Assembly (NCBI RefSeq): GCF_000208745.1
Contig: NC_030850.1
Location: 16,932,689-16,996,688 of the forward strand
Source of the DNA: Theobroma cacao
Taxonomy: Eukaryota > Streptophyta > Magnoliopsida > Malvales > Malvaceae
Reading direction: 5' to 3'
DNA length: 64,000 nt
Shown here piece by piece: positions 25,359 to 37,255 of this stretch (position 1 is its first letter; every line of letters starts with the position of its first letter). The notes beneath the pieces are model-generated. The model saw only the letters and a program-made list of their open reading frames with translations, searched no databases and was not told the origin of the DNA. A program made the position numbers and the translations under genes.

Positions 25359-28300
25359 TTCCAACTTGCATTCCTTTTGAGGAAGAGCAGGTATCAGTCC
25401 ATTTAGTGAGAAAAAAAAAGCATGGTCATGTATGGTCATTTCCAGTGCTAAAATGAGTATTTGCTGTCATTTTGAGATGTGAACTTACATTTGACCGCAA
25501 CTGAAGTAAATTAATGGAAGATCATGAAATGGTACAACAACTAAATGCGCATGTTGAAGGGATCTGATAATTCGCTCTATACAGAGAAAACGGTACCAGG
25601 CCTTTTCTTCCTTCTTTTTTTTTGTTTTCCTTTGTTTGTAGAAAGAAGGTGCTGGCAGCTTAAGTAATATATTTAATTTGTAAATCAAAATAGTTGCAGC
25701 ATTGTTCCTTGTTGGCGTTCTCTTAATAACTCATCATGTTTGAATATATTTACATGAAGTACTTTATCAGTGTATCTTTATTGGTTTGCATTGTAAAGTT
25801 TCTAATAAAATTTTTAAAAAAAAAGAAGTTTCTAATGAACAACTGTCGTGAGTGTCTGCCAGGTTTTTTTTCTCGTTTGTTCAGAAAAGATGAAGAAAAA
25901 TTGTAAGCAGGTTATTGGAGAAAGAACCAAAAAGAGGCTTAGATCACTGCCCATGTTGATTTTTTACCTGTAAAAACCATGAAATAATCCAAAAAACTTA
26001 AGCTCTTTTTACCAAAAGATTACCTCTGATATGGGAATTCTAAAAATAACTAAACAACCCGAAAGCTGGGCAATTCGTACGAATAGGAACATTAATGTAT
26101 TGGTAATTCATAGGAATAGAAACATTACTGTTACCTGCCATAGAGTGTATGGGTTGTCGGATTTTCTGATTTTTTAGACATTACTTACTTGAATGTTTAA
26201 CTTTCAGTTCACTGAGAATCTACAGTATTTGGTTATGTTTGATGCAAATGAGACAGTAAACAAACTAACTGTCACCCCTGGTTGATTAATTCCTGTAGAT
26301 AGATTTGGGTTTTTCTTTCTTTTTGTGTTGAACAGCGAAGCAGGCTGCTTATGGGATTGGTGTCAGCCCAATTAGGGACCCAACTGACATGTACCTTGTT
26401 GGCTGGATTCTGGATTCTGGAGCATGGCGTTAGACCTGTTGCACAGTCCACAGAGCATGGCGTGCAGTTGCATGCTTTTCTTGGCTTATGTTCTTGTCAC
26501 GTCCAACATTAAATTGCCGGTGGTGATCGTCCTCTCATCACTTGTATACTTACCCTGTCGGTCATGTAAAAAGGAACGCTATGACTCAGATGCTCTAACA
26601 AACTGTTTTTTTTTTTTACTTCCTCTTATCGTCCTTCCTTAGACCGACCTCTACCAGTAAATGCCAAATCTGAGCAGCATCACTGATGACACTTCAATAA
26701 GTGCCTACGTCAATGTCAAATAGTAGTAGTCTATATTTCGTAAGCAATAATTCAGATTTATAGATGTATAGATTTGTTCTGAATATGCCACTGCAATGAA
26801 CTCATATAGTGCAATCTTAAGGACACAGCATGCAATTTACGTACTTCCTGAAAGAGTTAAGAGGCATGGCCTGTGCTCTTCGCAGAACTGGTAAGCAAGC
26901 AGACCAGAAGTTTTTTATAGACAAAAAATGCATGACAAATATTCATAATCCATCTTTTCTTCCTCATCAATCTTGTAATGGTTTTAAAGACAACATTCCA
27001 AGAAATTTGCCTGCTAATTACGAGAAAGAAGCTTTGTCTTGTTCCCTTCTGCCATTTCTTTTGCAACCAAGAGCATGAATTTTGGTTCACCTGCCAGCCT
27101 AACAAAGTTCTCCACTTCCAGTCGTCTACAAGGTAATGAATGCATGCTATTGCATCCACAGGCACAGAAATGGAAATACTAATAGAAGAGAGAAACAGAG
27201 AACATCACCAAATCAAATCTAACGTTGAACTTGTTGAAACCTGTTACGGTTCTTACGGAAAAAGCTCTGTAGAACCGTACAGTATCCCATGTGAATAGGG
27301 CACACTCACTCACACAAAGGTCTTTGCATTCACGTACATTCAATTAATGCTCACTTGACAAACTGAGCAGCTTTATTGCTTCACCACAAATTTCAGAGGG
27401 AAAAAGCAAAAAAAGTTATTATGGAAAACAAAATTAAGCGAACACCAATAAGAGATAAATAAAAAAAATTACTGTCAGAAATGGCAGAGAACCTGAAGCT
27501 CTCCAGTAAGATACACTTCTACCACAGAACAGTCCATGGCATATGCTACTTCAATGGCCCACTACCCCCAGTGTCCTTGAATCCCAAATCTTCAAACATA
27601 ATGCGGCGAGTTTCTTGTTCATCAATCAGAGCCGGCATTCGCTAAATTGGGCTGCGAGGGCTTTTAATCTCTTTCTGGGATTGAAACCTGTCTGAGACTG
27701 AACCCACTTAAGCCTTAAACTCCGGTTAGTAGTTACAATCTTAACTTGCCTGTCCAATTGTCTTGAAACATTCAATTGGAGCTGAATGAAATATTTTACT
27801 TTTTTTGAAGACAATCTTGTGCTACATACATGGACTTCTTCACTGAGAGATGTCAACAGCCAAACTTACATCCAATTGCGGGTTAGTAATGCTGTCTCAT
27901 CTCATGACACTATTAAGAATTAAAAAGAAAAAGGTTGGGTAAGGGGAGGGGGAGGGGTACAAAAACATGGAAAAAGACAAAAGGCACTTAATGACAAATG
28001 ACTTGCATTTATTTCCAGAGCCCATCCATGTTCATCCCTACCTGAGTATAGACAAAAGTGAAACTTCATGGACGAGACAGGGAAAAAAAAACCTAGAAAC
28101 ATGATGCACCTCCTAATCAATTACAATAATAATGGAAAAAGCAGCAAATTCCTACCAAATTATTTCTTTTTCCTTTAAACAAAGGATTTCGGGTTTAAAA
28201 TTGGTTACTGTAATTCATCAGCTCTGTTATGTTACAGATCTTTAAATTACACACTTTAGTTGAGGCTCAATCGATCTTTACATTAACTCGGAAGAGCAAT

Positions 28301-28388
28301 GGTAGTGTTATACCACACTGCTTGCTTTGAAATCTTGAGCATAAAATTAATCAGCAAGTTGCAGGGAGCAGAGTTTAGTGGGCTCAGC
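25359..28388. other. BSD 3' flank and KRP 3' flank, no gene assigned
   Basis: Holds the 3' UTR of the BSD gene on the left and of the KRP gene on the right. A minus-strand open frame at 27626-27856 and a 30-codon frame just downstream of it (reading ALIDEQETRRIMFEDLGF) look coding-like but match no family I know. Everything else is AT-rich and unremarkable. Confidence 0.45.
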
Positions 28389-30917
28389 TTATGGAGTCAC
28401 TTGCACCCATTCATAGCGGCCTGGGAGGGGCATATCCTTCACAACATCGAAATTATACCTGCAGAATCCAAGCATATTCATTAAGACTCAGTCAGCTCAG
28501 CCAACATCGAAGTCATTCAGAGTGGAAACAACCAGCATTGCTAAATTGTAATCACCCAGCAGATCTACGCCAGGAAACCTTAAATGATTAAAAAGAATGA
28601 AAGAAGCTTACTTCTCAATGAATTGTTGCTGCTGTTGTTGTTCTGCACAGGCAAAAAACTCCTCCATTTCATGCGTAGTTGGGATAAATCTCTGCATCTC
28701 ATTCCACCCTCTTCGTTGAGTTGAAGGGCAGCTTCTCCGCCTTGTGGTCGAACCAGGAGTTGCAACAGTTTCTGAGTCCTTTAGCAAGCTACACGGTGTG
28801 CTTTCCCTAGTGTTCCTGTATAAAATGAACAAATTATCTATAAGAATGAAACAACATCACTTTTACCTTTCAAAAAAAAAAAATCACTATAAAATACCAG
28901 CACAAGCACAAAGAATTTCTTATACTATGGGTTACTAGAATAAAGGGCCACTGAAACCATACAATATTCACTTCCGATCATGCTTAGAACTTGCCCTACA
29001 ACTAAAAACTACCCCCTCTTTTCTCTGCTCAGTAAAGTAAAAGCTATTTTAGACATTAATTAAATCTCTTAACTAATAACAAAAACAAAAATTAATATTC
29101 CCATTAGAGTGGAAGAGGAACTCATATAATGAAGGGACAGGCATTTAAAAGACACAAGCTTAAATTTGGCAAGGACCAGCAACAATAAGATAAAAAGCGA
29201 GAAATCTGCAACTTGTTGTCACTTACTGATAGACCCAAAACAGAGAATCCCACATTCATGTTTGGGTCTGAAACTAGGCCCCCTGAAGATGATATATCAT
29301 TGCTAACACAAATGAGGCAGAACAGTTATTGCTGCCCAGTATTGCCAAAAGTTCACCTTTCTTGTTTTTTTTCTTTTCACTTTATTAATTAACAGAAAAA
29401 GGACAAGCAAAGCCAAAAATTACAAAGACTTCCTACCCCGAAGATCAAACACACTGGTTTTTCTCTCCTGGTGCAATAGTACTTCCGATTTCCCATTTAG
29501 AACCTAATCTTTTCTAGTTAACATATTCCGTGCAGCTAAAACTATTGCATTATTTGAGGGCCAAGACTTATCAAATCTCAACCTTTTTTATTATTTTCAT
29601 AAGCAACACCCGTAAAATGAAGCATTTTATTTTATTTTCTAGCGCAATTTTTACCGTATGGGAAATTGCAAGTTGAAACAATAATGAGCCTGCTGAGGAG
29701 GTCCAGACGGTTTCAGAAACACTGTCTATTTCTCATTGAAAATAATCTCTCATAAGTCACAAGCATTCAGTAAACTTTTACGTAATGACTTGTATGCATC
29801 ACACGAAAGTGAAATGGAAAAACACAAAAAACAAGTTAAAAGTTTGTTAAAAAAATTAATGATGTACCACCTTTCAATGAACAGGTAACATGTAGAAACA
29901 CAGAGATATTGTTTCAGTGAAGTTTCTTTTACTATTTTTATAATGTTTTAGTCCATGGAACAGCCTACTATCAAAACCCAAGAAAACTAGCAGAACAGAC
30001 AGAAGAGTAAAAACACTTCATAACTCTCTTCTTTACAAAAAGTCCAATCTAACAGCCACTAGAAAGAACAAAATAAGAGTCCATTTTCAGACCCCCAAAA
30101 AAAAAACCCATCTTTCAAAAATGCAAACACATCTCATTTAAAGTGTCAAATAGAAGAAACAAGGGAAGAAAACTAACCAAAGCAAACAGCAAAGACTGGC
30201 AATGAAAGAGAAATGTGAAAGCCCCCAAAAGAACATAAGTAAAAGGACGTGACGCTAACAAAAGAATTGGAAAAAGGGAAAGAATGATGGAAAAAGAAGA
30301 GGAAGCCAACTGAAAAAAAAAAAAAAAACCCTCAAAGAACATATTTTGAAAATCTTATCAGCCGAACCAAAAAAGCAATGCTGAAAAGTTCCAAAGCCTG
30401 AAAGCCCAAAAAATAAAAGAAGGAAAATTTTTTAGAAGAAAATAACTAAAGAAGAAGAAGAAAAGCAGAGGAGAAAGAAAAAGTACCTGTCTCTGGGTTC
30501 AAAATCCAAATTGTTCTCTCCAAAAGAGGTCTCCTCTGTTTCATAGCAAAGCCCCACTCCCTCAACCATTTTCCTGCTTTTACCAAAACACCCTTCACTT
30601 ATCTTCTCACCATTCTTATTCTTCTTCTCTTCTCTGCAACCACTCTCTTTCCCCTGTTGTTTCTGTTTGGTATCACTCGACACAGGGGAAGGCAACTTCT
30701 CCAGCCTACGGCTCCTTAGCTGAAGATAACAAAAGGAAGAGACGTCTGGGGTTGAAGCAACGACTTGGGCTGGTGCAGGAGAGGGGGTTGTTTTCTGGAG
30801 TCTTTGTAAAGCTAGGGTTTTAGCAGCCCTGGTACGGGCACCCAAGGTTGACTGATGAGAAACTTCCATGACTGCTATGTCCCCTGTTATCTTGGATTTT
30901 TTCATGTACTTTCCCAT
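28389..30917 (-). CDS. Kip-related protein (plant CDK inhibitor), KRP3/KRP5 type
   Basis: Three coding exons on the minus strand: 30917-30487, 28815-28612 and 28458-28389 (431, 204 and 70 nt; phases close), giving 234 residues. The N terminus MGKYMKKSKITGDIAVMEV, the GARTRAAKTLALQRL motif (26-40) and YLQLRSRRLEK (64-74) are those of the KRP3/KRP4/KRP5 group. The middle holds TRESTPCSLL and a TPGSTTR motif. The C-terminal inhibitor region runs from IPTTHEMEEFFACAE (188-202) through a Gln6 run to KYNFDVVKDMPLPGRYEW. This region binds and inhibits CDK-cyclin complexes (CDKA with D-type cyclins) in the nucleus, restraining cell-cycle entry. I chose the conserved MGKYMKK start over an in-frame ATG 21 codons upstream. 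Orthology to KRP3 versus KRP5 cannot be separated here; both may be co-orthologues. Confidence 0.95.
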
Positions 30918-31139
30918 ATTGTTTTGCCCTCTGTCTCTGAGGAAAAGGGTTTTGATTTTAACTACTGCTATGTATGCCAAGATTGGGTATTTGAAAAGGT
31001 GTTTTTCTCTTCAGGGGAAAAACAGAGCAAACAGAGGTTTTAAGGGAGAAGAATGGAGGGAGGGAAAGGAGGGACCAATTTTGTATCTGAAAGAGGGAGG
31101 GAGAGAGGGAAGGGGAGAAATGAGAAGAGGAGAGAAAAG

Positions 31140-31147
31140 TTAGGGTT
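31140..31147 (-). promoter_or_regulatory. Telo-box-like motif upstream of KRP
   Basis: Reads AACCCTAA on the gene strand, about 225 bp before the KRP ATG, next to a second CCCCTAACCCC. Telo-boxes are common in promoters of plant cell-cycle and ribosomal-protein genes. The position and gene type fit; function is inferred. The leader between it and the ATG is strongly CT-rich on the gene strand. Confidence 0.4.
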
Positions 31148-31551
31148 GGGGTTAGGGGGACAGTGACCTTTTTATTTTCTCATTATATTTTTATTGGCTG
31201 CCTGTCCCATTCAGATATCTATAAATACTACTACTTAAATCCTTATGTTATTTTGTCAATAAAAAAATTAAAAAAAAAAAAAGCTTCTGTTATTCTTACT
31301 TTTCTTGAAAAACAATTGACTTGTTGAAACTTTCAGCGCTATCAGCATTTCCATATGAAATCTTCCTATTACTCTCCTCATTTTCATCCATGATTTGGTA
31401 AATACATAGGGTAGATGATAGAGCTAGATACAATTTTCTTCTTGGAAACAGGGTAATTATTAAACCTCTTTTGTCAATTTGCTTGTTTATAATTCACATA
31501 ATGCCTTCACAAAATTTTATCTTCAATTTTTTCCAGTATGCAATTTATCAT
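31148..31551. other. Distal KRP 5' flank
   Basis: AT-rich sequence with no gene. It ends at the 9-bp target duplication ATTTATCAT (31543-31551) of the MITE that follows. Confidence 0.5.
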
Positions 31552-32041
31552 GGCGTAATACCGAAAAAAACTTTTGAATTATTTAAAAAAATTTAAATAA
31601 GTTTTTATTCTTCTATTTAGTTCAATCAAATCATTATATTTTTATTTTAACTCAAATAAACTCTTATAACTAATAGTTAACTAATTGTAATTAGTTAAAT
31701 TTTATGCTCACGTGACATTGACACGGCACTAATGTGAAGGATGAAAATATCATATGACTATGTAATCATACCACGTCATCATTCATTATGACATATCAGC
31801 GCATCACGTTAGTGTCATGTAACATAAAATAACAAGTGACGTTTTGACTAAGTTAATTATTAAGTATAAGGATTTATTTGGATCAAAATAAAAATACTAA
31901 GACTTATTTGGCACAAAATAAAAATACTAAGACTTATTTGGCACAAAATAAAAATATTAAAACTTGATTGAAGGTAATAAAATAATAAAAATCTATTTGA
32001 ATTTTTCTAAATAGTTTATGGTTTATTTTAGATATTATGCC
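31552..32041. mobile_element. Mutator-like MITE, copy 1
   Basis: A 490-bp element with long terminal inverted repeats: the left end GGCGTAATACCGAAAAAAAC.. is matched in inverse by ..ATATTATGCC, and similarity extends more than 100 bp inward (AAATAAGTTTTTATTCTTCT; TATTTTTATTTT). It is flanked by an exact 9-bp duplication ATTTATCAT (31543-31551 and 32042-32050), the size made by Mutator transposases. It has no coding capacity. Near the right end a 29-bp unit containing ACTAAGACTTATTTGGCACA is repeated. Confidence 0.9.
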
Positions 32042-32696
32042 ATTTATCATTTTATATTAGTAATAATTTTTCTATTTTCTAATTTTTCATTATGGAAAAT
32101 GTAGTTTACAATTGATAAAAAGAAAAAAAATTTTATGCAAATGCTAATTGCAAAATTGTGTAAAACATTTGAATGGAAATCCTCTATCCCCACTTGGTGC
32201 TTCTTATATAATTTTACATCGCGTATTTAATAAACTTTTTACATTCTAGTTACATTGGTCGTTAGGTTATTTGTTTCTACTATTAAGGTTTATGATTCAA
32301 GGTTCAACGTATTGGATTTAGGGTTTATGGGTTAAAGATTTTGGTTAATAGTATAAGATTGAAAAGACTAAAAACATGATACAAAATTATAAAACAAGCA
32401 TCAAGAGGGGCACTAAGTAAGGATAGAGAATTTTTATTCAAAACATTTAAAGGTAAGACTGGAGAATTATGGATACAACAATTCAACGTAAGACTTTGAT
32501 AACATTATTTAAATAAATATCCCTAATAAAGTTCATGAGCTTTATCTCTATCAAGAATTTATAAAAAAAAAAGAAAAGAAAGAAATACTCCTTAGGTAAA
32601 TTTTGTTTTGGGAGACTTATAGGGTAACTTTACTTTTGACATGTTGCTACATATTTAAAATAAAACTTCATAATAGTGAATTAATCAAATAATCAT

Positions 32697-33095
32697 GCTT
32701 GAAAAAGTCATTTAATTATTCAAAAAAATTCAGATAAATTCTTATTCTTCTATTGTGTTTAATCAAGCCTCTATATTATTATTTTAGAAATTGGTTCTTA
32801 TTACTAACAGTTGACTAATTGTCATTAATCAAAATATCACATGTCATTTTATGTCCATATGGCACTGACATTATGTTGATGTAAATGGTGAAAATACCAC
32901 ATTGCCACATCAGCATATCACGTCATTATCCATTATGAATTGTCAACATGTTAGCATGCCACGTTAGTCAACCATTAATTACAAAAATTTATATGACTCA
33001 AAATAAAAGTACAAAGACTTGATTGAATACAACAAAAAATAAAAGCTTATTTGAATTTTTCTAGATAGTGCAAGGACTTTTTTAGGTATTATGTC
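32697..33095. mobile_element. Mutator-like MITE, copy 2 (older)
   Basis: Same family as the element at 31552: shared blocks include GTTGACTAATTGTCATTAATC-like and CACGTCATTATCCATTATGA-like segments and the right end GGTATTATGTC. Flanks AATAATCAT (32688-32696) and AATAATTAT (33096-33104) match at eight of nine bases. The left terminus is more eroded than in copy 1. Confidence 0.75.
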
Positions 33096-34119
33096 AATAA
33101 TTATTTATTGTTATAATTCTTCATTATTTATTATTAAATAATCTAAAATGCTAAATAATTGGTAAATTAAAGGACAAGCCCAAAGAAATATACCTCAAAG
33201 GACCCACTTTGTTTGGGCTTACCACACACTAGGTAGTGGGTTAATATGTCTCTTGATCAAGATCAAGTCAGATCAAACCCATTCTTTTTCTTCCCTTTTC
33301 CTTTTTTTCTTTTTTCAACCTCAAAATGACATAGTTTTGGAAGCACTATGTAAATCTTTAATCAAAACCCCAAAACCATTTTATTCTTCTTCTTCCTCTT
33401 CTTACCCTCACAACTTTTCTGTCAACCTTTACATAAAGCCACACTTCAATCGATTAGCTTGTCATTGACCACCGTCCACCAGTAATGGTTCCTGTTCGTC
33501 AACATCCATTTTTACCTAAAAAAAAATTATTTTTCTTCCTCTCAACCTCTTTTTTTATTTAATTGATTTACGTTTAGGTTTCTTTTTGTTGTTGTCAATC
33601 GAATTTTGTCGTTGTCAATCTTGATTTCTTCTTCCCCTCACTTCTTCTTTTTCATCGATTGCCTCCTTAAGAAATTAAAACTAAAACCTTACCCTCTCCA
33701 AGCACTCATTACCTTCCATTGCCATCACTATCATCATCATGTCAATATTTTTTCCTTTCCTTCTTTCTTTTCCTTAAATCAAAAGTGTATAAGAAACTCC
33801 CCATAATCTAAAAAGATTAAAACCTAACCCAAGCCTTCCATTGCATTTCATTTTTCATTTTTTGTTACTTACTTGTTTAGGTATTTGTTGGTTGCTTTTG
33901 GTGTGTTTAATGGTGTAAATTTTTAGGTTAGTGGTGGTGGTTCTTTATGATAGCTAGGATGATAGTTTTTTTCTTTTGTGATTTCTGTCAATATAGGAAA
34001 GAGCTAAAGACTTTTTATGCAAATGTAAACTTTGGTGTTGTGTGAGTGAAGGTGACCAAGAAATTCTAGTGTCTATAGGGCTTTTGAATGACATGTGACT
34101 TTTAAATTGGTTGTATGTG
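33096..34119. other. Spacer, no gene seen
   Basis: Pyrimidine-rich and AT-rich DNA; open frames at 33253-33468 and 33606-33806 are low-complexity (Phe/Ser/His runs) and not supported as genes. Confidence 0.5.
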
Positions 34120-34759
34120 GTGATTGGGTGGACAAGAAAAGTTCCTAGTTTAAAACATTTAATGATATGGGGTTGTCCTGTATATGTAAGAAAAAATAAT
34201 GCAGATAAGTTGGACTCAAGGATTGATAGGTGTTTTTTTGTTGGATTCCATAAATGCATTTTGGCTATTACTTCTATAATCTTATTGAAAAAAAAAAGTT
34301 TTTGTGAGAAAAAATGCTACATTTTTAGAAGAGGACTTTAATTTGAAAAAAAATAGAATTGAAATAGTTCTTGAAGAGCAAGTTCCTCAACCAATGACTG
34401 TGGTGAATGAAAACAATGAATAACCTATTGTGACTCCCATTGAACCTGTACAATCACAAGAATGAGAGTAATCAAATAGAACTAGTTGAACCAGATCATG
34501 GTCATTTTACATACGAAGAGGCTATATGTGATAGAGATGTTGTTTAGTGGCAAAAAGCCATGGAATCAAAGATTGACTCAATGTATTCCAATAAGGTATG
34601 GACTCGAGTGTATAAATTAGAAAGTGTTAAGTCAATCAATTGTAAATGGATTTACAAAAGAATATTAGGACCCAATGGAAAGGTAGAGACCTATAAAGTA
34701 TGGCTAGTGGCGAAAGATTATTCTCAAAAAACTAGAATTTGATTATGAGGAAACTTTCT
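34120..34759 (+). pseudogene. Ty1-copia pol fragment (integrase C-term to RT start)
   Basis: A frame from about 34120 reads a copia integrase C-terminal segment (LKHLMIWGCPVYVRK, then CFFVGFHK). After stops and frameshifts, 34560-34740 reads the start of a copia reverse transcriptase (CKWIYKRILGPNGKVETYK, then LVAKDYSQK). The reading ends at DYEETF, exactly where an LTR of another element begins at 34760. It belongs to a copia lineage different from the sireviruses to its right. It is the oldest layer of the nest. Confidence 0.8.
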
Positions 34760-36105
34760 TGTATTGACTCCATGTGTTTTTTATGATAATAAAACATTTC
34801 TTATTTATTGGTGTCTAGTTATATCGTTTGAGTGTATAGGAGAAAGATTAAAATTTTTAACATTTTTGCTATTTGAAAACAAGGTAAGAAGCTTGTTTAG
34901 TTGTAAGATCAATTAATCAATTAAACAAGCAAAAAAGAAAGAACTCAATAAGGACAGATTAGTCATAACCAATTAACAAGGATCTTTAATTAGCTAAGGC
35001 AGTATTAAGCGCTACACGAAAGTTAGGCAGAATAAGCTTAATCGATTAACACAAGGCTTAATCGGTTAAGAGGGTACTAGACGTAAAATAGAAGCATGTT
35101 AATTGGTGAACCAAAGGGGTTAATCCATTAAAGGTCAAACTTGGAATACCTAAAAGCACCAAAATTCAAATTCAAAATGATGTTAACCATTTAAGGTGCC
35201 AAATGAAATAATTCAATTTTGAAGATCTTCTAATTAATTAAAGCTTATTTCAATTGGTTAGAGAAGAAAAAAGAAAAGCTTTAATCAGTTAAAAGGAAGA
35301 CTAACCAATTAGAGGAAGATTGATGAAGAATGTCATTTGAAGAAGTCTTAAAACAAAAAGTTCTTAATTAGTTAAAGGCATCTTTAACCGGTTAATGCTA
35401 TGAAGTAAATTTCAAGTCAATGAGGCTTTAATAAGTTAAAACTCATCTTAACCGATTAAAGAGCTACTGTCAGGAATTAAATTTTAATTGCTAAAAGACA
35501 AAATAATAGCTAAAACTAACCAAAACTGTCTCCAATGTTTAGAATTTGTCCTTTAAGCATTTAAAGGGCTTCAAACAGTCAAAAATGCATAAAGAAGCTA
35601 CTAAAAGAGTATTTGAGCTTAGAATTTCTAAAAACCTTCTCTTCACAAGTGTATTTCACTTACTCTTTGTAAACTTGTTTAAGCTTGAGCTTGTACACAT
35701 TAAATGAATTGAGTGATCATTGTACGCCATCTTTTTCTTAGTTATTGATTAATTAAAGTATGTGAGACACTCTAAGGGATTGTTGTAAAGGTTTAGAGCT
35801 TGGATTAGAAGCTCACCTTGTAAAAACTTGGCGTAAGCTATTAATTCATCTGATTTAGTGAAGTTGAGTTGAAAATCTTTGATTGGAAGATCAAGGTAGT
35901 AAATATAGGTCAAGAGACCGAACCATTATAAATACTTGTGTTTTGTCCACTTCTCTTTACCATCTTTTTACTTGGTGCGTTTTAAGCTCAACAAGTTTTA
36001 AACTCTCCTCCTTAAAATTATTCAATAGTTTTCAAAACTTAAGAACTTCCTTCAATATATTTTTAGTGTTATTCACCCCCCTCTAACACTTTTTTGGAAC
36101 CAACA
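34760..36105 (+). mobile_element. 5' LTR of sirevirus-like element SIRE-2A
   Basis: Starts TGTATTGACTCC and ends ACCAACA, followed two bases later by a degenerate initiator-Met tRNA primer site. The same LTR start occurs inverted at 54057. Length is 1346 bp. It holds a dense array of TTAATCGGTTAA-type words (35035-35465). The left flank is the copia RT fragment it interrupts. Confidence 0.8.
35035..35465. repeat. Palindromic-word array, TTAATCGATTAA / TTAACCGGTTAA
   Basis: About a dozen 12-bp words in 430 bp. Perfect palindromes TTAATCGATTAA (35038-35049) and TTAACCGGTTAA (about 35390) are surrounded by variants TTAATCGGTTAA, TTAACCGATTAA, TTAATCAGTTAA, CTAACCAATTAG, TTAATTAGTTAA. Spacing between words is irregular, about 15-40 bp. 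Confidence 0.85.
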
Positions 36106-36107
36106 AG

Positions 36108-36119
36108 TAATATCAAAGC
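36108..36119 (+). promoter_or_regulatory. Primer-binding site of SIRE-2A (decayed)
   Basis: TAATATCAAAGC sits two bases after the LTR end and matches the initiator-Met primer site TGGTATCAGAGC at all but three positions, each a G-to-A change. Confidence 0.8.
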
Positions 36120-36715
36120 CTAACCCTTGAATTTAAGGCTTAACATTTTTAGGGGAGATCCAATGGCCACACAAAATTCAAATGTGGCTGAAAGCAATCC
36201 ACAAATAGGCTTTCTTTATTTGATGGACCAAATTACTAATATTGGAGCACTAGGATATCTATCTACGTTAGTGATGTTGATTATGAGATGTGGAATGTAA
36301 TCACAAATGGTCCTTTCATCCCTACTAGCACAAATTTGATCACAGGTAAGAAAATTCTCAAATCTAGAGAATTTGAGAAAAGTTAAGATCTTCCATGAGG
36401 AGACTTATCAAGTTAAGGAGTCCAAGATCACCCTTCTCACCCACAACTATGAAATGTTCAAAATGAAACCTGGTGAGGACATAACTATAATATATGATCG
36501 ATTCATTAACATAGTTAATAAGCTCTATTTGATTGGAAAAGTTGTTAGCTCTATAGCTTTCAATTAATCCCATGTTCTGAAATGACAAAAGAAAATGATC
36601 AAAATTTTTATTTATGTCTTGAAATATCAAGTCTAAACATCCCTTAGCACTTTCAAATGGGTTTGAGAAGAAGAATAATGAAAAAGCACTTTGAAAAATG
36701 CTTTTTGGTCTAAAT

Positions 36716-37165
36716 ATATCGATACATGTTCTTCATGTATCGATACATTTAAACAAGTATCGATAGAAATCGAAATCTATCGCTACATGTTCTTGAGAAA
36801 AGTCAATATTCGCAAAATCAAATGCAATCTATCAATACATTCTCAAAATGTATCAATAGAAATTCAACAGAATTCTCACTACCTCAAAAGTATCAATACA
36901 TTAATCAAATGTATCAATACATTTTCAACAAAATGCTCACTACCTTAAAAGTATCGATTCATTAACAAATCTATCGATACATTTCACCTCAAAAGTATCG
37001 ATTCATTAACAAATGTATCGATACATTTTCAATAGAATGTTCAAACCCTTGTAACCAAGTTCAAAAGTATTAATACATCCCAAAATATATCGATACATTT
37101 CAGCAGGAATTCAAAAATAAAAGCTGCAATGTATCAATACATCCACACATGTATTAATACAACAT
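36716..37165. repeat. Palindromic-word array TGTATCGATACA in SIRE-1 5' LTR
   Basis: About fourteen words on the TGTATCGATACA pattern in 450 bp, in U3 just upstream of the TATA box. Roughly half retain ATCGAT; the others read ATCAAT or ATTAAT at the same aligned positions where the 3' LTR keeps ATCGAT. Confidence 0.9.
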
Positions 37166-37247
37166 GACCGTCAAAGCCCAAAATGAAGAGAAAAATGATT
37201 ATTTTCTCATTAAATGCTTTTCCAACCACCTTAAAAGCTTCAACAAC

Positions 37248-37255
37248 TATAAATA
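37248..37255 (+). promoter_or_regulatory. TATA box of SIRE-1 5' LTR
   Basis: TATAAATA in the context AACTATAAATACAA, conserved in both LTRs and about 85 bp after the word array. It marks the likely U3/R border. Confidence 0.75.

Noticed and set aside
27480..27856. Minus-strand coding-like frames between BSD and KRP genes
   Set aside because: No family recognised, short, no splice sites supporting a gene; probably UTR or chance.
30918..30980. In-frame upstream ATG adding 21 residues to KRP
   Set aside because: KRP3/4/5 proteins start at MGKYMKK, which is present at 30917; the extra residues are not conserved.
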